From Diaporthe sp. PMI_573 (lineage: Eukaryota > Ascomycota > Sordariomycetes > Diaporthales > Diaporthaceae), in assembly GCA_021399435.1 (NCBI GenBank), contig JAJTUP010000069.1:1-64000 (forward strand): a stretch of DNA of 64,000 nt, in the 5' to 3' direction. The position numbers were made by a program, and so were the translations under genes. The notes under the pieces are model-generated. The model did not search any database, was not told the DNA's origin, and saw nothing but the letters and a program-made list of their open reading frames with translations. This document shows positions 19,107 to 28,340 of this stretch, piece after piece; the first letter of the stretch is position 1; the number at the start of each line of letters is the position of its first letter.

Positions 19107-21569
19107 CTAACCTTGCTTCCCATGCCTGACCTCAAACCGCTCAACCGTCTGTCTTGCTAGCTCTTTTAATCGATCGACCCCTTCTATGAGCTCCGGATAC
19201 ATCCGCGCCTGTTCGAAGTGCTCCCTTGGCATTGGCTGTACAAGCCGTATGTCCCGCAACCGCTTGCACCGTGACAATTGCACGTACAAGCTAAGCACGT
19301 CGCACTTCTCCATGCTCGGGTATCCCTTCGTCCCTTTTCTCCCATAGAGCCCGAGCAGGACCTTCTCTAGGGTCTTGCTCTGCGCCTTATAGTCAGTGAG
19401 CGCAAAGCCCGGCGTGCATGGCAGCCCCGTACGCGTCAGCCCCATCTTAAACTCCCGCTTGGCTGCAACTCGCGGACAAACGTATTTGCCGTGCTTTTCT
19501 TTGTCAAGCTGCACAGTCTCTGTCCCTAGCATGAGGGTACCTGGAGGTATGTGCGGGAACGCGAGCCCCTCCGTGTCCTGCGATTGGAGAAGGATGCCGC
19601 TTGGCGGCCCGAGGAAGACGGACAGCCGGTCGTGGATCACCCGTTCTTCTACCTCTCCGTCTGCGACGACGCCGGCGGCCGTGAACTCTGCTCCATTGAC
19701 TACTTTCAGTCCTAGGTACTTGTTCTGGTTGACGATGACGGGCATGCCCTCAACGTACGGAAAGATGCCTGGGATGGGGAGCTGCGCGTCATCTCCGAGC
19801 AGCACTACGGCCTCCATCTCTTCCTCGCTGGGCACGCGGGTTTTCCACTGGTGATCGGACATGAACAGGGACACCTTCCTGCCGTGCTCCTCGCCGAAGG
19901 CCAGGGCGGCACAGAGCGTGAGGTCCCACCTGTGTCGGTTGAGCGGGATAATGGCGCGCCGGCCTCCCGTGAAGTCGAGCTTCTCGTCAGGGATGTATCG
20001 CGAGTTGAGCTTGTCCAGGTCGGCCGCCGTCTGTCGGCCTGTTCGGATGCGTTCTAAGAGCCCTATCAGTTCCTCGTCGCCCTCGGCCCTCTTCTGCTCC
20101 TCTAGGACCACTACGTTGGTAAACAGCTCCCATGTCGTCTTGGCCTGGATCTGCTGCCATCGATATTGCGTCGCACGATCCGAGAGGTTCCGTAGCCCCT
20201 TGCCGCTGTCGCTGGGGTCGACCCGGCTCAGCAGACCCTTCTGCAGTACTGGCCCGAACTGGAGGAAGTCGCCCGTGAAGACCACCACCGGTATCCCGCC
20301 GAACGGCCTGTCTGGGAAGCCGCGGAGCGCCCGCAGCTTGTGGTCTACTTCGTAGAGCGTCTTAAGTCCCAACATGCTTACCTCGTCGACCACAAGCACG
20401 TCACGCCTTCTCCAACGCTGCCGGCTCCTCTCCAGGTTCGCGGATGGTAGGCTTTCCATCGCGGCTCCGTCTTGATCCTTGAAGGCTAGCCCCAGCGCGG
20501 AGTGGATGGTGTTACCGCCGATCCCTGCCGCCGCCGTCCCGGACGTAGCTGTTATGACAATACGTTTCGACGACCCTTTCGCCGCGAATACCTCTTTCAG
20601 CGTCTCGATGAGCCAAGACTTCCCGGTGCCGCCGCTTCCGCCTATGTATTGGAGATGTTGAGGTGGCTGCTCCCACACCGTGTGCCCTTCGTTGCCGTCA
20701 GCGGCTATATCTGACACTTCCTCCGCTCTGTCCATCGCCTCACAGATGAGGCCGAGGGCGATCTTCTGCATGCGGTTTAGCGTTCGCTGCTTGCCTATCA
20801 TGTTCCCGACCAGGAGGAAGCTGCTGCCAGGTGCTATATCTACCCAAGTATGAGCTGGAGCGGGGGTTAGGTTGGGCGCCGGGATAGGTGGGAACAAATA
20901 CTGATCATCGCCGGGACCGAAACCAGCCTCGTCGCCGTTCTTGTCTTCGCCGACTTCATCATCCCCTTCGATGGCTAGCACTCTGGCTCTGTGGAGCCGC
21001 AGCTGGGCCGCCCGTACCATGCCAATCTCGGGCTTCGTCATCGTTTTTACTGTCGCTTGATGTTCGGACTGCGTGCGCCACGGGTCCGGTTCGGGGTCAG
21101 AGAAGCTGGCTCTCTCGAGCGCCTGTAGCAGCCTTGCCAGTGCGGGGGAGTCTTTGGCAATGCCTTGATCGCCGTGCAGGTTATACACCGCGTCATGGAA
21201 TGTGTACCTCAAGTCCGTGTTGTGCGGTCGCCACGTGGTGCCAGGGGCTATTCCCTCCTCCGCCGGCTCGTGCTCTTTCTCCTCGTCACCTTCGCTGCGG
21301 CTAGCCCACAACGCCGCGTCTTTCTTAGCATCTTCGGCGCTCTTGTGCAGAAGCTTAATGTTGCTAACCACCCCCTTCACCCGGTCCGGTATGGCTTCCG
21401 ACAGCTTTGCCCACACGTCTTTGACTGAGGCGTACTCACCAGATGCATAGCGGTAGCCGTAGAGCTCGTCCAGGCGCGTGAAGCGTTGCCAAGGTACAAA
21501 GAGTGCTAGGAGGACCACCGCGGTTCTGTATGCCGTTAGCTCTTCGACGAGCCTTCTCTCTCTCTTCAC
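19107..21569 (-). CDS. Helitron 2 Pif1-like helicase
   Basis: An 820-codon open frame. The first 30 residues contain LLALFVPWQRF, the block that closes the Rep-proximal region. The helicase core has Walker A GGSGGTGKSWLIE (about 310-321), ITATSGTAAAGIGGNTIHS, Walker B VLVVDEVSML (391-400), motif III GDFLQFGPV (433-441), then the C-terminal motifs GLPCTPGFALTDYKAQSKT and LSLYVQLSRCKRL. All helicase motifs are intact, which is unusual next to a dead Rep. A one-base shift separates it from the Rep frame at 21575 (YYQR, stop, then the helicase frame). It could still be expressed as a free helicase, but I see no promoter evidence. Confidence 0.88.
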   Translation of the reverse strand: MKRERRLVEELTAYRTAVVLLALFVPWQRFTRLDELYGYRYASGEYASVKDVWAKLSEAIPDRVKGVVSNIKLLHKSAEDAKKDAALWASRSEGDEEKEHEPAEEGIAPGTTWRPHNTDLRYTFHDAVYNLHGDQGIAKDSPALARLLQALERASFSDPEPDPWRTQSEHQATVKTMTKPEIGMVRAAQLRLHRARVLAIEGDDEVGEDKNGDEAGFGPGDDQYLFPPIPAPNLTPAPAHTWVDIAPGSSFLLVGNMIGKQRTLNRMQKIALGLICEAMDRAEEVSDIAADGNEGHTVWEQPPQHLQYIGGSGGTGKSWLIETLKEVFAAKGSSKRIVITATSGTAAAGIGGNTIHSALGLAFKDQDGAAMESLPSANLERSRQRWRRRDVLVVDEVSMLGLKTLYEVDHKLRALRGFPDRPFGGIPVVVFTGDFLQFGPVLQKGLLSRVDPSDSGKGLRNLSDRATQYRWQQIQAKTTWELFTNVVVLEEQKRAEGDEELIGLLERIRTGRQTAADLDKLNSRYIPDEKLDFTGGRRAIIPLNRHRWDLTLCAALAFGEEHGRKVSLFMSDHQWKTRVPSEEEMEAVVLLGDDAQLPIPGIFPYVEGMPVIVNQNKYLGLKVVNGAEFTAAGVVADGEVEERVIHDRLSVFLGPPSGILLQSQDTEGLAFPHIPPGTLMLGTETVQLDKEKHGKYVCPRVAAKREFKMGLTRTGLPCTPGFALTDYKAQSKTLEKVLLGLYGRKGTKGYPSMEKCDVLSLYVQLSRCKRLRDIRLVQPMPREHFEQARMYPELIEGVDRLKELARQTVERFEVRHGKQG

Positions 21570-21574
21570 CTCTC

Positions 21575-22573
21575 CTACCGTTGGTAATATCCTGGGTCTA
21601 GCTTATCCAGGTCGTGGTTGAGGGGGCCGGTGAGCACCGGGACGTACTGCGACCCTGCTTTCAGGAGCTCTTGGATCCATCTCTCTCCATTGACAAGGTC
21701 TTGGTCGAAGGGGAAATACTGCGGCTTGTCTACGTTCGTCCGCTTCCCAACCCGACGCACTTGAATCACGCTAGCATAGTCGTAGAAGCAGAGGTCCTCC
21801 AATAGAGCCCCACGCCCGGCGTATGCCTCCAGCAGTGGAAGATGCACACCAGACTGCGCTATGTTGATCGTCTCCGGGGCCGCTCGCAGACGAGCCTCCG
21901 GTCCGGCTGCGTCTTGTAGACCCCGCCACCTCCTGAAGACCGCCCAGTACAGCGTATTGAGGTGAATGCTCTGCCATCTCTCCACGCTGGAGTAGTGGTT
22001 GGGATGACCGAGGAGCCTGCTGCATACCTCCACGGCGGATAGCTCCCTGCTGGTGAAGATCTGGTTTGCCGTCCGGGCCAGGAATTGCCTGGCCTTATTA
22101 TTTACCTGCGCCGCCCTCGGGGCTTCGTCGTCATGCGCTACTTGGCCTTCGGCCCCGACGTCCGCTGACATCCTTTCCCACACCGGCTTCATAAGCGCCG
22201 CCCGTTTCCATAACGGCGTATCTAGCTTCGTGGCGTAATTCGTGGCGTAATAGCTCATGGCTAGGCTTGACGTGACCGTGACGAGGAGTCGAATGTCGTG
22301 GTTGTGCCGCAAGGCAACCGCTAGGGCCTTGTTGAACCGGCTAATCCGGCTGTGATTGCGTTTGACGTGCAGCAGGCCGCTCGGTGTGAATTCAGTCTGT
22401 TCCCGCAGCACCCACGGAGCTCGGAAGCGACACGGATACTGATTTCTTGTCCGGCCCTTTTCCTTGAAGCTATACTTGACACATGTTGCGCCGCAGCTGT
22501 GCATCTGGCAACGATGCGCCACCCAGTTCGCCTCGCTCTCGAACACATCGGCCAGCTTGTCAACATCGTTCAC
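21575..22573 (-). pseudogene. Helitron 2 Rep, C-terminal part
   Basis: The 332-codon frame contains the Rep tyrosine motif SYYATNYATKLDTPLWKR (YxxxY) and the downstream block DLCFYDYASVIQV seen in Helitron Reps. It begins after the decayed patch that holds the HUH motif and ends in a frameshift against the helicase. On its own it is catalytically incomplete. Confidence 0.8.
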
Positions 22574-22599
22574 TATGTCGCTTATATCACGGAAGACGC

Positions 22600-23685
22600 T
22601 AGTCCCACCGTCGGTATCGTTTTGCCTCCTCGTTCGTCACAACACTACCGTGCCTGGGTGAGCGGCTCTTCCCTCTCTACCGCGTCTAGCTAGGCAATAC
22701 GCTTACCTTACTCACTAGGGTATCAAGGTATCGACACACCTACTCTGCATACGCCCCGTCATCTTACATATCGTCCAAGACAGTGGGCATTTCCACATTA
22801 GCGTCAAGCCACAAGAATCCGTGTAGGTACTCCGCCCCCCTTTCGTTTGTCTCGACGCAGCCATAATAGCCAGAGACCTTGCCGAATATCAATGGCCCCC
22901 CTACACAGTACGCAGTGTTGGAAGAAGAGACGAATCTTGCGGTCAAAAAACTTGGCGGAGCTCACAGGATCTCGCACTACATACTGTACCCGACCAATGT
23001 ACTTGCGGAACTAGTCCACCAGCTGCCTGGCCAGCTCTCTACTTACAGCCCGATAGGCAATTAGCTTTATATTTACTTTATTGGTTAGGTTGTTTAGATT
23101 TAGCGTAAACCAAATTGTCTTCATCCCTAGCAGTAAGCTAAGGGAGTTAATCTTGCGACGGTAACCGAGTCTCTCTTCATTTAACATATGCTGGCCATAC
23201 CCGAAAACGCTAAGCTCTTAAAGCAGGAAGAAGACGTCCTCGTTCGTAGTCGTCCTGGTCTGGCGGTATTCTTCCTCCGTGGCCTCGATTTTGCTGGCAG
23301 TCAGCGCGCAGAGGATCTGCTCTACCCGAGCAAAGGACCGCTTCTATATGCAAATATAGCTAATTCGCCGATTCTTCGAGCGGACCAGCATGTTGTATAT
23401 AAGGAAGGGAAACGCCGGGTATGTCGCAAAAAGGCCGCCTACTACTGGTCAATTCCGTCTAATCTCCCAGCTCGGCGAGTACATACCGTGTCGCTGGAGC
23501 ACCAATCTCGCCCAACTCCGTAGGGTGAAGTTACGGTCCTAGGCCGCAGCTACTATAGACGTCCGTAAATCCGACACCGGCATCCTCCGCCAACTTAGGG
23601 CCTCCTCGGCCCCACGAAAAGAGGCAGGGGAAGGTCTTGGGAAAGAAATCAGGGGTCGTTGCTGTTAGACATACTCCTCCCCCCG
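22600..23685 (-). pseudogene. Helitron 2 Rep N-terminal part with lost HUH histidine
   Basis: Translation in shifting frames shows DFFPKTFPCLFSWGRGGP, SWARLVLQRHGMYSPSWEIR, MKTIWFTLNLNNLTNKV and finally FGKVSGYYGCVETNERGAEY then LHGFLWL near 22870-22800. These are the blocks leading to the HUH motif. Related elements read HLHG, but here it is YLHG (codon TAC, where CAC would give His), a C-to-T type change. Several in-frame stops and frame changes occur. The patch is bounded on both sides by open frames. Confidence 0.75.
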
Positions 23686-25251
23686 CTAGTTGATAATAAA
23701 CGGTTCCGTAGTGCCGGCAAAGTATCCAATTCCACCCTCACTCCTGCCTGCGCTTCTTGCCCCAATGGCGGCCATCCGTCTAGGTCCAGGCTGGCCTAGG
23801 ACCCACCAAAGCCGTTCTCTAGGGCCATGGTCCGCCGTCTCGTCAAGCCCCAACATCCCTGTTAAAACCATCTCAATTAGCTCTTCCTCTATATACCGAA
23901 GATCCAGCTCCTCTCTCTGGAGATGACGCCCCTGCAAGCCGCCTAGTCTCGCGTTGCTTTCGTTCTCTTGTCGCACAGCATCGTCTTCGCTGTCTTCCAG
24001 CGTAGCTAGCACCTCTTCGGCCGTACGAATAGGTTGCTCTGCACGACCACGCTCAACGGCCGACACATAGTATCCAGTCCGGATTTGGTCCTCCGCGCTC
24101 AGCTCGTATGGGACCATGCTATCGAATATAGCTTGCGGCACCTCGGTACCGGAACACCAGTCCCCCCAACTCCGGAGGTGCTCCTCACTGATACAAATAT
24201 CTCGGAATAACGGATTATACCGCTTCAGCCAGGTAAGCGCGCCTTTCAGCCGCTGGGGACGCACCGACATCATCCAGGCAATGTCGGTAGGCACCGGCTT
24301 CCGTGGTGCTACGAAGCACACGTGGATCCTCTCCAGCTCGTTCATCATGGGGTGCGGGAGCACTTTCGACACCAAGTTCTCCACGTCGTTGGGGAATACG
24401 GTAATGTGGCCCTTCTTGTGCTTACGATATCGGCCGTTGGTAGCCTTCTCGATGTCGATCTGGAACTTGGTGATCCAACCACAAGGTATGTACAAGCCAA
24501 TGAGCCGTTCCTCCATTGGAGTCAAGTATCGCAGTGCCGCCGGATATCTATGGACGCATCCAAGGCCGAGGTTGTTGACTTGGCAGGCACGCGGGAGCTT
24601 ACCTGCCTCTAAGGCATGACTACAGTCTTGGCAGACAGGGAACCCGTCCGGCCCTTCACGGGGGAAGCATTGTCGGCATGCGAAATGTTCCCGATCCTGG
24701 CGCGTGAGGCGCGTTTCCGCCTGCCGATACAACGGCTCGAACACCGTCCACTTCCAGTCGGAGACGTCGACGGATGCCTTCTGCTCATAGCAGACGACGC
24801 AGTGTGTCAGCTCCATGGTGTTTTCGTCATGCATCTTGTTGTAGAAGTCACAGACGGTCTCCAGCTCGAGCTCGCGCGGTCTCGGCTCACTCCATGTATG
24901 GCCCGCCGAATCTCTCACCCTCTGCTCCCAACGTTCATCCATCGCCTTCAGAACCTCATGCAACGACTTCTTTCGCTCTTGGAATAGCGGAGAGGCTGGA
25001 GTATCCACTATCGGAAAGATTGAGGGAGCTGCTGACCGTGCTGGTTGGCCGACCCGCGCATCTTTCTCGGTAGGGACTGGTCTCGTATGTTTCCTGCGGG
25101 TGCGGTAAGCGGTCCCTGGTCTGGGACCGCGCTGCTTAAGACTCGGCGTCACAACGATAGGAGGACATTGAATTGGTGGTGTGGTCGGTGTCTTGGGAAG
25201 GAGTCGGGCCAGCGGCCGTCTCGGTGGGTAGATCCTCTGCTTTCTGCCCAT
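23686..25251 (-). CDS. Helitron 2 N-terminal module (DUF6570-like)
   Basis: A 521-codon open frame. After a basic, Pro-rich start come CVVCYEQKA, HFACRQCFP and CQDCSHA cysteine pairs, then YLTPMEERLIGLYIPCGW and KHKKGHITVFPNDV, the DUF6570 signature shared with Helitron 1. A P-rich, Arg-rich first 80 residues may be disordered. The frame ends where the decayed patch begins. Function of DUF6570 is unknown. An 8-bp hairpin GCGGTCCC..GGGACCGC inside the gene near 25115 is coding and probably chance. Confidence 0.8.
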   Translation of the reverse strand: MGRKQRIYPPRRPLARLLPKTPTTPPIQCPPIVVTPSLKQRGPRPGTAYRTRRKHTRPVPTEKDARVGQPARSAAPSIFPIVDTPASPLFQERKKSLHEVLKAMDERWEQRVRDSAGHTWSEPRPRELELETVCDFYNKMHDENTMELTHCVVCYEQKASVDVSDWKWTVFEPLYRQAETRLTRQDREHFACRQCFPREGPDGFPVCQDCSHALEAGKLPRACQVNNLGLGCVHRYPAALRYLTPMEERLIGLYIPCGWITKFQIDIEKATNGRYRKHKKGHITVFPNDVENLVSKVLPHPMMNELERIHVCFVAPRKPVPTDIAWMMSVRPQRLKGALTWLKRYNPLFRDICISEEHLRSWGDWCSGTEVPQAIFDSMVPYELSAEDQIRTGYYVSAVERGRAEQPIRTAEEVLATLEDSEDDAVRQENESNARLGGLQGRHLQREELDLRYIEEELIEMVLTGMLGLDETADHGPRERLWWVLGQPGPRRMAAIGARSAGRSEGGIGYFAGTTEPFIIN

Positions 25252-25292
25252 GACGTTCGGCGTGATCTATGACAATCCAGCAGCGCCTTTGG

Positions 25293-25463
25293 TTAGCTGG
25301 AGTCCTCTAAGTGTTGCCAGAATATCTCTTGTTCTTTCTTGCCAGAGTGCCATGGTACTGTCACGGTCTCCTCATCACCTAGTCCCAAGCGGCCTACCAA
25401 CACACAATAGCCCCCGGAACTCCGTTGTGCCGATCTGTCACGCGCATCTACGGCAGCGGACAT
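25293..25463 (-). CDS. short upstream ORF of Helitron 2
   Basis: From MSAAVDARDRSAQ at 25463, 57 codons ending HLEDSS. It sits 40 bp before the N-terminal module, in another frame. It may be a first exon or a broken N-terminus of the Helitron protein; a GCTAAC branch-like site and TCATAG follow, but I see no matching donor. It may also be chance. Confidence 0.3.
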   Translation of the reverse strand: MSAAVDARDRSAQRSSGGYCVLVGRLGLGDEETVTVPWHSGKKEQEIFWQHLEDSS

Positions 25464-25634
25464 GATATGTGACCGAGTGGCCCTGCCGGGGACCTCCCTG
25501 CTGATGGGGTGATAGGTCACTTGCCGTTGCCCTCGTCAGCGTAAGGGTCCCACTTTGTTGGAAACTTTATGGGAAGTTCACAATTTCTTCGAAACAATCT
25601 GTGCGCGGCCCTGCGCTCGCTTTCTGAACTCATT

Positions 25635-26390
25635 TTACTTCATCTCGACTTCCAGCTCTTCCATTCCAGCTGCTCCCATCAATAAACGTCTCACGACCTC
25701 CTCTCGACTAATCTCCCTGGACCGCGGCGGCTCGCCAGGTCCCGCGGCATTGAAGACGGCGCTGTAGGTCACTTTGGTGTCGGAGTCAGCGTCCGCCTCG
25801 TCCAGGGGGGGCCTTGCATCGAATGTCGACGTCGGCCACGGCGTACACTCAGCCTTGTGGTTTGGCCAGTCCTCCTCTTGGTGCTCTTGCCCACAATACC
25901 CCGCGACGTGACAGCCCCCGCATTCCCTTAGCCCTTCTCTTTTCTTGCATACTCTACAGGACATAAGCTCTGCGAAGAGTCCTGGGTCCGGACCACTAAG
26001 GCCACCATCTGGAGAGCGGCTCCTCGACATTACTTACAGCATTCGCTGCCGCGTCCGGGTCCGACATTTCAGGTCCCCGCAGAACGGATCCACGACGACC
26101 ACAACGTGAGGTTCCGGAGCATCAAGGAATGCCATCGGAGGTAGATATTCAGTGGCCACTGCTGGTAATCCACACGCACACGGGGCCGGACTGGCACGCC
26201 GGAGGCAAGTCGCCTCGCTCTTTTCCATAATGATATCCATCGCTGCGTCCCACAACTGCCTTTCCTCGGGTTTCGCCTTGTCGGAATCGTCCCCTGCCCC
26301 GACGATGCGATTAGGTATGTCGTAGGATACATCGAACTTGACGCGTACACGATAACAGAGGAAATCAAACCGAACGCGTCTTGTAGCCAT
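25635..26390 (-). CDS. MYND zinc-finger protein
   Basis: The C-terminal half has a MYND finger: CRVCKKREGLRECGGCHVAG, then YCGQEHQEEDWPNHKAEC, with the eight Cys/His ligands in place. MYND domains mediate protein contacts in transcriptional regulators. The N-terminal half (MATRRVRFDFLCYRVRVKF onward, start 26390; an ATG at 26411 is also in frame) lies in the same frame, separated only by a TAA that sits inside a perfect donor sequence GTAAGTA at 26037. An intron of 42 bp (to 25996) or 84 bp would remove the stop and keep phase; the choice is uncertain. It is oriented like Helitron 2 and 380 bp upstream of it, so it could be a gene carried by the element or simply a neighbour. Confidence 0.7.
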
Positions 26391-26411
26391 CTTGAGGTTG
26401 ATACTGCTCAC

Positions 26412-27292
26412 AATCTGGAGTAAAATGTTGAAGCGCTTCTTGATCGGCAGATGGGTAACGGCAAGTAGTTGGGGAAATGTTTCGAAGTTTCAACCACATG
26501 ATCCCTGCCCAAGTATCAGGTGGGGGTGTTTCGTTTTAGCCTTTCGCACGACCCTGACCTATCAGGGAGTTGGATACACAAAACGAAAAATGTAGCCAGA
26601 AAGGGCAGACCTATCTTATATACAGGTAAAATTGCTGTGACCCTGTTAGTGGCTCCCAAATTTGAAACAGCTGCTCCACTGTATGTCTTAGCTGAGAACA
26701 GCCTTCCTAACGGGAGGCCTTCCTAGCAAGCCGGCTTGACGGCTGCTCCCCAGTTGGGGTGGTGGGCGATGTTAAATGGAGCGCTCTGATTGGCTGCAGC
26801 GCTGCTTAGTCATAAAATTGGGTGCGGCATCCGATTTTTTGGGTGCGAATAGTTGATCAACGGCCACACCATATCGCAACAGTAAAGACTAAATGTATCT
26901 CAATTTGCCATCTGCCGTCCTAGCATTTACCTGGATGTGTGCTGGTTGTAATGTATTTATTACACATGGGGTTAATGGTTACACACACACACATTTTATT
27001 ACGCCCAGCGGGACTGACCCGAAAGGGCAACTACTGCTAACTACTAATACGTTTCACAAAAATGGATCCGTTCCTCAGTGAGCCCATACATCTTCCGCTT
27101 CTGGCTTATATCTTCTCTCCTCTGCCCTGTTTCTTCGGATTCTCGTGCGTTATTAATGTTCAGTTGGCTAGCTTGAAGGCTCTTCTCCAAGTGTTCAGCA
27201 TCCTATCCTCAGCAACTGAAGCGGCGCCTACTGTCTGTGGTACGAGGTGATTAGTGTGAGGCGGCTGAGAAGTGGTCGAAGGTATTTGGTTT
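26412..27292. other. intergenic, hairpin plus CTAG motif
   Basis: No coding frame is recognised. GCCTTCC TAAC GGGAGGC followed by CTTCCTAG at 26701-26726 has the form of a Helitron 3' end on the plus strand (hairpin, then CTRR). A short CA run lies near 26985. The right part is probably the 3' UTR of the LINE fragment. Confidence 0.4.
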
Positions 27293-28340
27293 TCATTGGC
27301 TGTTCCCTTGCCAGGGATCAGCATCGAGCCGGCCTGTGGCTATCGCAAATCGTATTGTTGCCTGGACGGCTTTCATATCGGGGGTCCAGTTCTCGCCGTC
27401 AGATGTAGCTTTTCCTCCTAGGTAGAATGAGATATTACCCCTGTGGGTGTCTGTGCATTGCAGCATCTCCGTTCGGTGTTCTGTCCATCTTCTGCATCGA
27501 AAGAGAAAATGTTCGACCGTCTCTCTTTCTTCTCCGCAGTTGCATTGAGCCGACGGTGCAGCTTTGATTTGGAACAGGTACGAGTTCAGTCTTATCACCC
27601 CTGTCCTCATTTGGGATAGGGCTGTGGCCCCCTTCCACTTCTGCTGATCGTATAGTTGTTGTGTGTGTTTGCCTGGCAATGCAGTGTCAACTTTCTTGGA
27701 GAATTTTCCAATCTTATCCGGCAAGCTGCTGGTGCTGCCTCGGGTGATGCGTGCCATGTTAAGTGTTGTCGATCTCACTCTAGGGATTGGTGTCTGAGGC
27801 TCTTCGCCCTGCCGTGTGGCTTCTTTGGCTTTCTCCTTGGCGCGGGTCCAGAGCTCGTCATGGTCTCCTGATGGCAACCACACTACCGTAATCTTGTCGC
27901 ATTTCTTCCTTAGCTTTGCAATGGACTCATAGATGCTGCAGATGTGTTCCTGGCCAGATTGTTGACGTGGATTCCTAAGCGTAAGCACAGCTGCTTTGTT
28001 CCTCGTCAGAAGCGTAATGCTGTGGTACTTGCGCCACTCTAGCTGCCCAAATGCATGTGCCATTGCTGCTAGTTCGCCTACGTAAGGGTTCTGTTCTGTC
28101 CTTGGGCCTAGGGTGACGGAGAGGGTCTCGACAGTGGGAGCGTCTCCAACATGTTTGCGTGTCTTGATTGCAGCTCCGACACCAACCATACCGTTCCGCG
28201 CCGAGCTGCTTACGGAAATGTATGCAGCCCTGTTTGTGTCTGGTTGTCGTATTAATTCCGTATCGGTAATGGTTTTTACCCTCTTCACCCCACGGCGCTA
28301 GTGCGACTGGGTTGATGGTTTCCATCTCCTCCATCTCTAT
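27293..28340 (-). mobile_element. 5'-truncated Tad-like LINE, RNase H end
   Basis: The last third of a fungal Tad-type non-LTR retrotransposon ORF2. The 331-codon frame has an RNase H-like domain (SSARNGMVGVGAAIKTR, EQNPYVGELAAMAHAFGQL) and the C-terminal Cys/His block CNCGEERETVEHFLFRCRRW typical of Tad ORF2 proteins. The endonuclease and reverse transcriptase are missing, as expected of 5' truncation during insertion. A frameshift near 28.27 kb separates the upstream words METINPVALAPWGE from the main frame. The first RNase H aspartate position reads Ser, so the RNase H is probably inactive. No poly-A tail is visible at the 3' side. Confidence 0.85.

Larger units (their letters stand above)
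18933..25251 (-). mobile_element. Helitron 2 (partly decayed)
   Basis: A second rolling-circle element on the minus strand with the same module order as Helitron 1: DUF6570-like region, Rep, Pif1 helicase. It is more GC-rich and only distantly related in sequence. The helicase (19107-21569), the C-terminal part of Rep (21575-22573) and the N-terminal module (23686-25251) are each open, but 22600-23685 is riddled with stops. The element therefore cannot encode a whole protein. A short frame at 25293-25463 may belong to its 5' part. Confidence 0.8.

Noticed and set aside
25110..25131. GCGGTCCC..GGGACCGC hairpin as a Helitron terminus
   Set aside because: It lies inside the open N-terminal coding module of Helitron 2 and encodes part of it.
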